From assembly GCA_946803715.1 (NCBI GenBank), contig CAMPET010000071.1, forward strand, positions 240,396 through 304,395: a stretch of DNA of 64,000 nucleotides, given 5' to 3'. A program made the position numbers and the translations under genes. Below the pieces are notes generated by a model. That model ran no database searches. It saw only the letters and a program-made list of their open reading frames with translations, and was not told where the DNA came from. Below are positions 1 through 9,982 of the stretch, in pieces; the first letter of the stretch is position 1, and the number at the start of each line of letters is the position of its first letter. This DNA is from Beroe ovata. Its lineage: Eukaryota; Ctenophora; Nuda; Beroida; Beroidae.

Positions 1-1
1 G

Positions 2-278
2 TTGCAAATAGTGTCCGGGGCTACGCTCGGATTTGTTATCATGGTTACACTCTTCTGTTTTTGTTGTTTCTGCTGCAAAAAAAGATCGGGATCAACAGGG
101 AACCCTGTCGTCATAGTGGAGAACACTGAAGTCACATCAATCCCGGCCAGTCATGGTGGATATACCGACCACCCACAACAACCACAACCCATTTACCCTG
201 GCCAACCCATTTACCCTAGCCAACCTCTCTATCCTGGCCAGGCTGGTGGTTATGCTGAAGCACCATCAGGTTTCCCNT
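2..278 (+). pseudogene. Truncated second copy of the proline-rich single-pass membrane protein gene
   Basis: The reading frame is open from the window edge and encodes the same Cys-rich membrane segment (CFCCFCCKK), NPV(V/I)IVENTEV stretch and YPGQP repeats as the complete gene at 1941-2432. It lacks one 6-residue PGQPIY unit and has a few substitutions. It stops at a single N (279), beyond which the sequence has no similarity to the gene. The simplest reading is an allelic or tandem copy cut by an assembly join, not a biological truncation. The start codon of this copy lies outside the window. Confidence 0.75.
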
Positions 279-391
279 AAATAAAGAACGGTAGATGCCG
301 CGGACAAAGACAACCAAATCTCATTTGGTTTTGGGAAAAATACATATATAAAAATTTATGGTTCTGATTATGGTAATCTCATTATTCGCAG

Positions 392-3300
392 TAACTGTGG
401 CTACATACTGCTCGGTCTTCTGTTTCTACTCATCGTAAAACATCGCGATACAAAGTATCAAGCCTCGATAAGGGAAAAACCAATTCTTGGAAAGAAGTAA
501 GTTGCAAATGACAGACCTCACATTTTCAAGAAACAAGTCCCAGAGTATTTACTCACACACACTCTGTACAGGTATGGGTTACCTCAACATAATGGAATCT
601 ACTACTCTGTAGGATTCTCTCTATGTATGGAGGGACTGCTGTCAGGTAAATTGCCAGACTCCAGATATCAATGAATTCCGACATTCTTAAATTAGAGATC
701 CACTTTTTTACAGTTCACCCATTCGTAGAATTGTTGTTAAGTTGTCCCCGGTCAAAATGTGTGTTACTATGTGTGTCATGAGTAACCCCCTAGAAAAGCC
801 TCTCTCTTTCAGCCTCGTATCACGTGTGCCCCACTGCATACAACTTCCAGTTCGATTCCACCTTCATGTATCTGATGGCGGGACTGCTCATGTTGAAGAT
901 ATACCAGCTACGGCACCCTGACGTGAACCCCCATGCTTACACAGCTTACATCTTCCTCTCCTTTACGGTGTTTATTGAGGTATGATCATGTTGATGTTGG
1001 CAGGGGAAAACCCTGTAGTAAACAAACCCACCTATAGTTAATAGTTATTGACTATAGTCATTGACTATATTGTTATTGTTTGTTACTGACTATTGGTCAA
1101 TTACAAACATACCAATATCAAAAACCACTCAAGTGATCCAAAGCTCAAGGCTCACGATTCACGTCGAATTGGAGCCCTCTCATACGTTTGTCACGTGACT
1201 CCGACACACGTGTTCCTGCAGGTGATTGGAGTGTACGTGCAGACCATCTACTTCTGGATCTGTTTTGCGGTGGTGTACGTGGTCGCCACGCTCTACTTCA
1301 CATCACACATGTACTACATGGGCGTGATATCACTCGATTGTGGAATCTTCTCGCGTATCACACACTTCTTCAGGTAAAAATAGATACGCCACCATATTTC
1401 AATCCATGTCCTGGGATTCGGCTAGAATTCTCCTCGAATCTATCTGTTTGCAGAAAAGCAATAGATTTGCTTCGGTACGGTAGTCAACTCCTTGGATTGA
1501 GAAGTTATAAGTCGTGAAATTACCAATGCTGTACGGTCAATACGGTATTCCTTATCACAATTATACCACATATTTTTCAAGACCTCCAAGACCTAGCAAT
1601 ACCAGTGTGTAGGTACATCGGTGTATTTTATCAGTGTTATCTGAGGCCCGAATATTCTTTCTCATCGTATATTCCTAGCATTGGGGTTGCTTCATACCCT
1701 TTACACAGGGTGCTGCAAAGAAACTCTCGTTTTGAATTTTGCCTTGTGCTTTCTCTCTTAAAATCGTATTTTAGCTGTGCGGCAACTCATTCCAATCATT
1801 TATTACCACTGCCTAATGCCTTTAGAAGATGCGGGTTCCAAGTTGAGTTTGCTAAGATGGGACATAGATCAACTTATTGAAATAATGTCACACATTTGCT
1901 AGCAACTTGACCTATCGGTAGGAATTCCCCAATAACGGAGATGGACGAACCTCCCCTCCTGCAAATAGTGTCGGGGGCTACGCTCGGATTTGTTGTCATG
2001 GTGACACTCTTCTGTTTTTGTTGTTTCTGCTGCAAGAAAAGATCAGGGTCAACAGGGAACCCTGTCATCATAGTGGAGAACACTGAGGTCACCTCAATCC
2101 CGGCCAGTCATGGTGGATATATCGACCACCCACAACAACCACAACCCGTTCACCCTGGTCAACCCATTTACCCTGGTCAACCCATTTACCCTAGCCAACC
2201 TCTCTATCCTGGCCCGGCTGGTGGTTATGCTGAAGCACCATCAGGTTTCCCAGAGTCAGGTGTCTATGTTGCTCCTGGTGGACTTTATGTGATACCAGGT
2301 TGTACACTGAGCAACCCTCTGGTGTACCCTGGTGAGCAACCTCCCCCGTACACTGAGTTTGACACCGCTGGAAACAACACCGAACCGGAAGCCGCACTTC
2401 CACTAGGCGAGGATCAAGCTGTGGATGAGTGACCTAACAACTGATCTCTGATCATTACGTCATCTCTAACGACAATCTTGTTTTTCGTGAAGTATTTTGA
2501 ACCGCATAAATTGTAGATTTCATCAAATAAAAAGACAATGATTCCGCCGTTTTCTTAGTGTTAAACAATTGTGATCGCAATACTAAAGGGCACAGAGTGC
2601 TTAGCATACTCAATATCGTCAAAAAGGGAAGTTTATCACGCACTTCAATACTATGAATACGAATAGTAGCATATCTAAATACGGTAAGATGCCATGCCAA
2701 ATAAGGCAATAATAAGTAACTAAGTATGGCAACATATTTGAGAATCTCTGCGATATCTAGTACAATTTCTTCCAGTTTTCGAGGGCGCAGTCCGCATCTC
2801 CTGCTACATCATTCCTCCCGTCCTTGTGTAGCATGGTTCCATCCTTGTTAACTATCGCCAGACACGGAATACCGCTCACTTGACAGTTCTGTTTCAGAGT
2901 TTTTCCCATTTCACTGCCAAACTCAGCAGCATAATAGTCACCATGCTCCTGTGGGCGAAACACTTGTTAAATGAGAGTCATTCTTGTGATTTGCAGTAGA
3001 CCTCCTCCCCGGTGAACAGACAATCATTCTCGAATCAGTTATCAATGGGTATAGAACATACCATATAAGTACGAAATCATCACTGATACAATCTCGAGAT
3101 GGAGCAAAACATCAAGAAATTCACGCGTTATTCAACCACCTCCCACCTTGAAGTAATCCATCATTTCCTTGTCCGATCTGTCGGACGAGACAAAGATGAT
3201 AACGAGTCCGTCGTTCTTGTTGTCATCCCAGAATTCCTTGAGCATGGGCGTGAATCCACGGCACGGAGGGCACCAATGCGCGGAGAAATAGATTGCTATC

Positions 3301-5589
3301 ACCTGGGCGGAGCAGAGTTATGGGAAAATAGGGCGTGGTCAATGACCGATAATTGGCAATGGAGGGAGATAGTGGTGCGCACTGCGCAGGACTGATTGTG
3401 TGATGTGTACATATGAACAGTGGTTTCATGATGTAGTTACCTGTGCATTTTGGACGACTTCACTTGCATCACATGGAGTTCCGTCACTTTTGATGATTTT
3501 GTGACCTTGAAATACAGACATCTTCCGCCCTTTGATAATGAAAATGGTAATTGAATGTGTACGTAGCAAGACTAAACATAGTGCAAGTCCAAACTAGCTA
3601 GAAAAACAAGGTTTTTTGTCAATATTCAACTTTATAGTCTTGATAAAATACAGATAGATATAAGTCAATCTGCAAATTCAAGGTAAGATAAGAAAAAAGA
3701 AAAAAGCTACTGATACTTGTTGAAAGTTAATTGCAATACATTTGAATTACAGTAGTTTTGCTAATTGCTTATCAACGCATCTCTTATCTGTGCAACTCAC
3801 AACTAAGATTTGGAGTGTGAACAATTTAAACAGCTGGAAATCGAATAACAAAGAGAGTACGATAGCAGTTACCAATGTATTATAAATGCATGGAGAACAA
3901 TTATTGCTACCGCGCTAGGAAGAGTAATACGAAACCGTATGGCCGGTCTCTACGTATACTATACAATCGGTTCTCAAACGAGAACTAGGATTGGAAATGA
4001 GGCACTGAGAACGGAGCCAGATATTCACAAAGCATTTAGCTTTCCTGTGGACACACGCATACCGTTTCCTGTGATCTGTGCAAAGTACACTGTACTCTGT
4101 ACAGACTGTTATACACGCTAAGTGAAGCAAAAACTGTTAAGCAAAAGTAAAGCAAAAAGACGTTAGCTGCGGCAGCAAGTTTGGTCCCCAACAAGCAAAT
4201 TGCAGCAACATAACTATACATAAACGAGTCGCATAGCAACGGAGAGCAAAATGGGCATCTATATATTGTGTACATTGCGACTAGGTCTCCATGATAATTG
4301 TACAAAATGATGTGTAGATAATGGTGATTTGTCCATTTTAGTTTTACACAATGGACAGCCAATTTGTCTCATATTACCATGCACAGCTTATGCCTCCTTC
4401 CCATATCATTATCACATACAATTATCGGTGACACCAATTCGCAAATGTGACGTAGGAATCAGACTGCTGATTTGACGAATGGGTACTCGTTCGTCAAGAT
4501 CTTTGACATCACTTTGAAACATTGACCTAAGAATGCTGAAGATGGAATCTTTTGATACCAGAAAAGGCCTGTGTGACTAAACCGAATGGGTGCCCGTTCG
4601 TTACGATCGTTGAACTTGAGTCTTGAAACCAAATAATGAATATTGAAGAAAATCCGGAAGACTTCCAAATAATCTCGCACTTGATATTTAAATTCCACTT
4701 TATTTTACACTTCACACATTAGCGTTACCCCACCCCCTTCTCCCCAGGACTGATTTTATCGCGAGTCCGAAGCCCCTCTACATGGACAGATTCGTGTTCC
4801 TGGTCCTCGTTGTTACTCTCAACTTTGCTGCTGCTATTCTGGGCGTGGTCTTCCAACCCGGTGATTTCCCGTCCTTCCTCCTGGCTGTATTCCTGATCAA
4901 CCTACTCGCATACTTCGCGTACTACGTCATCATGAAGTTCATCCACAGCGAGGTATGAACTCTTCTCGATTTGTCATTGCGTTTTAACACTAGTAACATG
5001 TTAGTTACATGTAACTAACATGCTCCTTTAGGCCTCAGTGTATATAAAAGTTCTGAAAAGGGCTCTAGAAATGTGGGGCCTAAAAGAGCGTTGCTCCCTG
5101 GCCCCTAAATCTATTCACTCTGACCGCACCCCCCCCGTGTTTCAGTACCCGTACCCAATTACGGTGTTCTGTGGTGCTCTCACCATGGTTACATGGATCT
5201 GTGCGCTCTACTTTTACTTCTCCACTGTTACCAACTGGCAACTCCCAGCTGCTCTTTCGCGAACAAAGAACATGGAATGTCTTGTTCTTGGTAAGTGTTG
5301 TAAGGACACAACCTTCGTCACTTCCAATTTCAATTGTGGGATAACCCGTATGTGTCCTACTACTACATAGGTATAGGCGTAACAGTCATGCTGCATGACT
5401 GTTACGCCTATTGTAATAGTAAGTGATGCATGACTCATGCATCACTTACCATTTTTCCCAGATTTCTACGACAACCATGATGTCTGGCACATCATTTCCT
5501 CTCTTGCTCTCTTTTTCGGGTTTGTCACCGTCCTCACCCTCGACGATCACTTGCTCAACAAACCAAGGAACGAGATCAGGGTTTTCTGA
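392..5589 (+). CDS. SIDT: SID1 transmembrane family protein (SIDT1/2-like), 3' seven exons
   Basis: Exons 392-496, 572-645, 813-979, 1222-1373, 4748-4952, 5146-5290 and 5462-5589 join in phase at GT-AG sites to give the C-terminal 324 residues. SIDT proteins are multipass lysosomal/plasma-membrane proteins linked to dsRNA and lipid handling. Visible family marks are [24 protein letters not shown], an SYHVCP...FQFD block, [21 protein letters not shown] and the terminal TLDDHLL...IRVF ending. The S-YH, D and H...H residues match the CREST-superfamily metal-site pattern (family knowledge). The extracellular N-terminal half is missing: the 5' side meets the N at 279. The fourth intron seen is 3.37 kb and holds two other genes, while the other introns are under 250 bp. 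Phase across the big intron is exact (phase 2), which argues that the gene is continuous there. Confidence 0.9.
1941..2432 (+). CDS. Intronless single-pass membrane protein with Pro/Tyr-rich tail and PPPY motif
   Basis: This 163-residue ORF starts at ATG 1941. It has a short acidic N-terminus (MDEPPLLQ), one transmembrane helix at about residues 9-27 that runs into a Cys cluster (CFCCFCCKK), then a long polar tail. The tail carries repeated PGQPIYPG/S units, and a PPPY motif at about residue 135 could bind WW domains of NEDD4-type ligases. The lack of a signal peptide and the position of the basic KKR suggest an N-out/C-in type III topology. The layout resembles VOPP1/Shisa-like and NDFIP-like PPxY adaptors, but I cannot assign a family. 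The gene sits in the same orientation inside the large SIDT intron, and a truncated near-copy lies at 2-278. Confidence 0.7.
   Translation: MDEPPLLQIVSGATLGFVVMVTLFCFCCFCCKKRSGSTGNPVIIVENTEVTSIPASHGGYIDHPQQPQPVHPGQPIYPGQPIYPSQPLYPGPAGGYAEAPSGFPESGVYVAPGGLYVIPGCTLSNPLVYPGEQPPPYTEFDTAGNNTEPEAALPLGEDQAVDE
2757..3521 (-). CDS. Nucleoredoxin/tryparedoxin-like thioredoxin-fold protein
   Basis: Three exons (3521-3441, 3302-3147, 2948-2757) join in phase to 142 residues starting [10 protein letters not shown]. The second exon encodes [19 protein letters not shown], where WCPPC is the redox-active CXXC of the nucleoredoxin/tryparedoxin branch, followed by [14 protein letters not shown], the typical second beta-alpha unit. 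The third exon carries the cis-proline loop ([14 protein letters not shown]), ending ENWKKLY. The length fits a single-domain tryparedoxin-type protein, not the three-domain 435-aa human NXN. The expected role is a cytosolic disulfide reductase. The whole gene is antisense to SIDT inside its large intron, downstream of the PPPY-protein gene. Confidence 0.85.
5373..5448. repeat. Two adjacent perfect hairpins in a SIDT intron
   Basis: 5373-5411 is a perfect inverted repeat with 19-bp arms (ATAGGCGTAACAGTCATGC) and a 1-base spacer. 5420-5448 is another with 14-bp arms (TAAGTGATGCATGA) and a 1-base spacer. Both lie in the 171-bp intron between the last two SIDT exons and are separated by 8 bases. 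The arms show no mismatches. Confidence 0.9.
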
Positions 5590-5631
5590 TTGAGATTATC
5601 CATTGGACGAGTAATATTCTAATAGAGTAAT

Positions 5632-5683
5632 AGTCTGAGCAATATTCCAAAGGGCACCACGATCATGATATTGCTCAGACTAA
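5632..5683. repeat. Inverted repeat just 3' of SIDT
   Basis: TAGTCTGAGCAATAT is matched by its exact reverse complement ATATTGCTCAGACTA about 22 bases later, starting 43 bp after the SIDT stop codon. It could be a 3'UTR stem-loop or the remains of a small inverted-repeat element. Confidence 0.7.
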
Positions 5684-5689
5684 GCAGGG

Positions 5690-6540
5690 TGTCTTCACTC
5701 TTCATTGATTGACAGAACTCAGAGTTCGAAGCTTTTGATAATGTTATTTGATTTTGAAATTAATTTGAGGCAATTGTTGTGACTGCCCGTGAAGTCCTAT
5801 TGTTTACAGTTGCTATCACTATGCTAAATTATTTGATTCTTACCTTGATTATAATATTACTGTTCTGCAAGAAGCATGCGTCTCTGGATGTTATTTGCCC
5901 TAGTCAGCTGCTGGTTTGTGCTTGTGTTATTGATTTGATACATGAGTATATTATTTCAACCCTTGTTTCAGTACATCGATCTTTGGACATATCAGAGTTA
6001 GCGCAATCAATCACAATGCTTTAAATTACTGGATAAATGCTTTAAATTTAATATCACTTAAATAATTAAATGATCTCTAGATAATAAGTACCTAACTTTA
6101 ATAGACTGTTAAGAATGATAAGTCAAAGTACTATCCATGGTGCAATGGTTGTAATTGATCGTGTGTTCTCATCGGAGCCAATTGAAATTGAAATTGTATT
6201 GAATTGATTGCGTAGTGATTGAGATTGATTAATTCAAATTTTATTTCAGAATTATTACATTTGCACAGTGACTTGTTCATGGATCGTTGATTTTGGAGAT
6301 TTGCTTTTACTATACTGTAATTGTAAAACAGAAAATATTAATGTTGATAATGATATGTTTGAAGTCTGATTTTTTGTCTTATTGAGCAATGAGCCAGGAT
6401 CTGGCTCATTCGAGGCCAGTTGTGTACAAATACAATTAGTATTACGATTACAATGAATTGTGATCTGAATTTAATTTACATGACACTCAGAATCAGATCA
6501 CAAATCATGATTAGCATTTGGTTTGGTTGTCCTTTTTTGT
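5690..6540. other. AT-rich intergenic region
   Basis: No ORF with recognisable protein features was found. The sequence is AT-rich with scattered AATT-type repeats and two weak GAGCCAGATC/GATCTGGCTC-like inverted words near 6390-6410. Confidence 0.5.
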
Positions 6541-6759
6541 TATCACGTTGACGCGACGTACATCAAAATTGTTTCAATTTCCAATTCCCGGTTTCCGCGC
6601 TGCGTCTAGTCAGAGTCTAGCGCTGCGTCTAGTCAGCGTGATCGTGACGCCGTGACATGACTTGTCGGACGATACCAGACCGCTGAAGCGGCTTGCGTCT
6701 GAGAATAAGTTTGCGCCGCGCGCAACGAAATTCTCGACAGGGTCTACCATCGATCGACA

Positions 6760-6868
6760 TTGTAAGATTTAAATTTCACCCTACCCTTGCTGACGGGATT
6801 TTATCCCTGGCAAGGGGCGGCCGCGGATTGAAAATCGCGCGCACCGACGGTAGGGTGAAATCCTACAA
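6760..6868. mobile_element. MITE family A copy with 9-bp TSD
   Basis: The element starts TTGTAAGATTT, contains CACCCTACCCTTGCTG and GATTGAAAATCGCGCGCACC, and ends GGTAGGGTGAAATCCTACAA. The flanking 9-mer CGATCGACA occurs at 6751-6759 and again at 6869-6877. The left arm has a small internal insertion relative to the other copies. Confidence 0.85.
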
Positions 6869-6918
6869 CGATCGACAATGACATGACCCATATTCCGCGC
6901 GCGCTCCTTTCTAGAACA

Positions 6919-7000
6919 ATTTTGATTGTTCTGCTTAGTGAACTTAAAGGTCGTAGAAATTTCTACGACCTTTAAGTTCACTAAGCAGAACAATCAAAAT
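6919..7000. repeat. Perfect 41-bp-arm palindrome
   Basis: 6919-6959 is followed without a spacer by its exact reverse complement at 6960-7000. The arm contains CTGCTTAGTGAACTTAAAGG and GTCGTAGAAA, words shared with the family B elements (ACTGAGTAGAACAGGGGCGC type) elsewhere in the window, so this is probably a foldback derivative of that family. Confidence 0.85.
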
Positions 7001-7019
7001 TTTCAACTTTTATCTGACC

Positions 7020-7670
7020 TCTGTTCCGTGCGCGCAAGAAACAGAGTTTGAGATGTCAAATAAAATCAGCAGACAGCATCGAAAGTCTGGTTCGGCTTTC
7101 GATAAAAACGATAAATTATTTTGTCTCCAATATTTGAAATATTTCTTTTCATTTCTTCAATTTGCCCTACGAAACCTGTGCACTCATTTCGCCGATTNTC
7201 CCGCCAGCAAGGGTAGGGTGAAATCCTACAAATTGAGCACTGAGCAGAACAGGGGCGGCGCGCGCAGCATGTGCATGAGCACCATCAAAATTGTCAAATT
7301 TTATCTTGTCGGGCGATGCCAGACCGCTGATGCAAGCCGCGAAGCGGCTTGCGTCAGCAAGTCTGAGAATAAGTTTGCGCCGCGCGCGCGCAAGACGAAA
7401 TTCTCGACAGGGTCTATCATCGATCGACAAATTTTATCTGACCTCTGTTTCGCGCGCGCAAGAAACAGAGGTTGAGATGTCAGATAAAATCAGCTTGGCT
7501 GTCGATGATAGCCCCTGTCGAGAATTTCATTGCGCGCGCGCCGCAAATCATTCTCAGACAGCTGGCGCTCGCCGCTTCGCGGCTCGCGTCAGCTGGGCCT
7601 AGCATCGCCAGGCAAAAATCAGCTGACAGCATCGAAAGTCTGGTTCGGCTTTCGATAAAATCTGATTAAA
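7020..7670. mobile_element. Cluster of GC-rich foldback/MITE elements
   Basis: The stretch contains several elements. A family A right end (7199-7231) is cut by the single N at 7198. A family D copy (about 7312-7425, TTGTCGGGCGATGCC to ATCGATCGACAA) is flanked by ATTTTATC on both sides. It sits inside the family C palindrome, a TCTGACCTCTGTT-type arm with its complement AACAGAGGTTGAGATGTCAGA. A further family D copy in the opposite orientation lies at about 7498-7613 (GTCGATGATAGCCCCTGTCG to AGCATCGCCAGGCAA). Short ORFs here are by-products of the repeats. Confidence 0.7.
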
Positions 7671-7990
7671 CAATGATAAATTATTTTGTCTCCAATATTT
7701 GAAATATTTCTTTTCATTTCTTCAATTTGAAATAGTTCTTTTCATTCAATTATTCCTTGTTGTTGATTCCTTGATGCTTCAATTATTCCTTTTATTGACG
7801 TTGTTGGATGTTTCTGATTTCGATTGTTCTTACATGCACTGTAAGGATACTGCTATGTTCTAGCATGTGTTCAGGTATCACATTATACAGTAAAATCAAT
7901 TATTCTTATATGACGAAGAAATAGCTAAAGCTACCTTCCTCTAGACAGTGAAACCAGTTCAAGAGCAACTTGACTGTGAAAGTTTCATAG

Positions 7991-9742
7991 ATGTCAATTG
8001 ATCAATATCCTGTTGCTGTTAGAAGTTTTAGTAGTGAATATGGTCCGCCCTATTCAAACCTACAAGTTCTTAATAATGTCTGTGGCACACCCCAAAAGTT
8101 AAATGAGTATGGAGACAATCAGTACTCTGCTGTTTTCAGAAGATATGGACAGTGGCATTTCATGTATCCTTCATATATAGCATTTCCCAAGCACAAGTCA
8201 TCTATTGATTCATGTATAACAGACTTTATGGAATGCTCATTTCCAATACCTGTTTATGCAACATCTATCTGTATTCAAGAGAACTTTTTCCCAGGTTTCA
8301 TTAGGAGAATATTTGGGACAAGACATCTTGATTTGAATAATAACCACTTTTCTTTAGATCATAAGTGGTATTTATTGTGGGATAGAGTGTTGGATAACAG
8401 AAATACCAGCTCTTCCTATTGTGACTATAAGTACAATGTCTGTACGTTTGATCTGACAGCAAAACTCAGTACACCAATAGATGTAATCAGGATTGAATTT
8501 GAGTTTTCAGAGAGTGAATATCACAGTCAGTATGATGTCATAAGGTTGTCTGGTGAACCTGTTATTGATAGATTTGATGAAAATGGACACAGAATTTGTG
8601 ATCAACCATCGACAATTCAATCAGATCTATGTCGTAGTTCAGTTTCAAGTCAAGATGAAGTTTCTGAATCTCCATTACTGCAAGTACAGGAAGGAATTGA
8701 TGTGTTACCTAATGAAATATTGATCAGGATACTAGACTATCTTGATATTGATGATCTTTGCAGAGTAAGACGAATTAACAAACTTTTCAATCAGTTGGCC
8801 AAAGATCCATCTCTCTACATATCTATAAATCTACAGCCATTCTGTAAGGTATTGAACAACAACTCAATCAACACATTATCAGAGAGATGCCATGCTACCC
8901 AAAATTTAGATCTATCTTGGTTAGGACCAAATAGTCAAATATCGACAAGTACACTTTGCTCTTTAATCAGAAGCATTCCCAATGTGACTGTGTTAAGACT
9001 GTCATCATGTCAAATGCTTGCATCATCAGTACTGGAAACTATTGCTATATATTGCTCTAATTTGCGTCTGCTCGATATCTCATATTGTAACAACAGTCTT
9101 CAGTTATGCGTGTCTTGGTTGACAACTTTACAAAAACTTAAATACATAGACTTCAGTCATACACTTATATCAACATCAGAACTATTAACTTTACTCAAGA
9201 AACTGAATGAAATAGAATGGCTCTTTTTAGCATCTCCAGCTCTCATTGCCGATCAAGATAGTGTTATTGATTGTCTGAGCAAAAAGCCATCAAAAAATAT
9301 CAAAGGGATTGATTTGTGGTACTGGGATAAAATAAGTTTTGGAGCCGCATCACAGTTTTTGCTGGAACATGGGCATAATTTGGTTGAAATTAATCTCGGT
9401 TGGTGTTTAGGTGTTGGAATGGGTGACATACTGCCATGCATTGCAAACTGTTGTCCAAACCTGCTGATTTTGATCTTGACTGCCCACCACGAAACGACCG
9501 ACATTGGCTTGGTGGCTTTAGCTGGTTCATGTCATGAAATACAGCAACTAGACATCCTTGGGTCCAGGCACATTACTTTACCATCTTTAGAGACTTTAGT
9601 GAAGTGTTGCCTGAAGCTCACGTTACTGGATGTCTCCTATTGCTCCAAAGTATCATTAGATGATGTCGGTCAGTTGAAAGTAATGGCACCTCATGTCTCA
9701 ATAAAACATGTTGAAACATATGTCCATTATTCTAAATCATAA
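7991..9742 (+). CDS. FBXL4: F-box/leucine-rich repeat protein 4 homologue (intronless)
   Basis: This single-exon ORF of 583 residues matches the FBXL4 layout. An N-terminal discoidin-like beta domain spans about residues 10-200 (SSEYGPPYSN, VFRRYGQWHFMYPS, WYLLWDRVLDN, VIRIEFEFSESEYHSQYDVIRLSG). The F-box follows at about 237-278 (IDVLPNEILIRILDYLDIDD), then LRRs with LDLSWLGPN, LDISYCN, INLGWCLG, QQLDILGSRH and a final LLDVSYCSKVS. FBXL4 is a mitochondrial F-box protein that restrains BNIP3/NIX-driven mitophagy (family knowledge). The usual mitochondrial presequence is not evident. GAAAGTTTCATAG just before the ATG could be a splice acceptor, so a short leader exon is possible. Human FBXL4 has 621 residues. 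Confidence 0.92.
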   Translation: MSIDQYPVAVRSFSSEYGPPYSNLQVLNNVCGTPQKLNEYGDNQYSAVFRRYGQWHFMYPSYIAFPKHKSSIDSCITDFMECSFPIPVYATSICIQENFFPGFIRRIFGTRHLDLNNNHFSLDHKWYLLWDRVLDNRNTSSSYCDYKYNVCTFDLTAKLSTPIDVIRIEFEFSESEYHSQYDVIRLSGEPVIDRFDENGHRICDQPSTIQSDLCRSSVSSQDEVSESPLLQVQEGIDVLPNEILIRILDYLDIDDLCRVRRINKLFNQLAKDPSLYISINLQPFCKVLNNNSINTLSERCHATQNLDLSWLGPNSQISTSTLCSLIRSIPNVTVLRLSSCQMLASSVLETIAIYCSNLRLLDISYCNNSLQLCVSWLTTLQKLKYIDFSHTLISTSELLTLLKKLNEIEWLFLASPALIADQDSVIDCLSKKPSKNIKGIDLWYWDKISFGAASQFLLEHGHNLVEINLGWCLGVGMGDILPCIANCCPNLLILILTAHHETTDIGLVALAGSCHEIQQLDILGSRHITLPSLETLVKCCLKLTLLDVSYCSKVSLDDVGQLKVMAPHVSIKHVETYVHYSKS

Positions 9743-9982
9743 TCATTATCTTTTAGATTATTTACTGTATGCTAGAGAGTAGACAGCCAATGAAATGTCT
9801 TTTAATGGTTTTTAACCTATCACTTACTTCCTTGACAATATCTATTAAAGCATGAGGATTCATATTCCAATTCTATGTAACGAAATAACAAGCGATTGTC
9901 AAATGAAGCAACTTACGAAGATATAGGTACATCTCCAATGTGCATTGTGCATTGTACATCATGTTATAATTTTCACAGGTTC

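Noticed and set aside
7053-7669. Several 60-140-codon ORFs in the MITE cluster
   Set aside because: They cross inverted repeats and an N in both orientations, and the same words translate in unrelated frames elsewhere.
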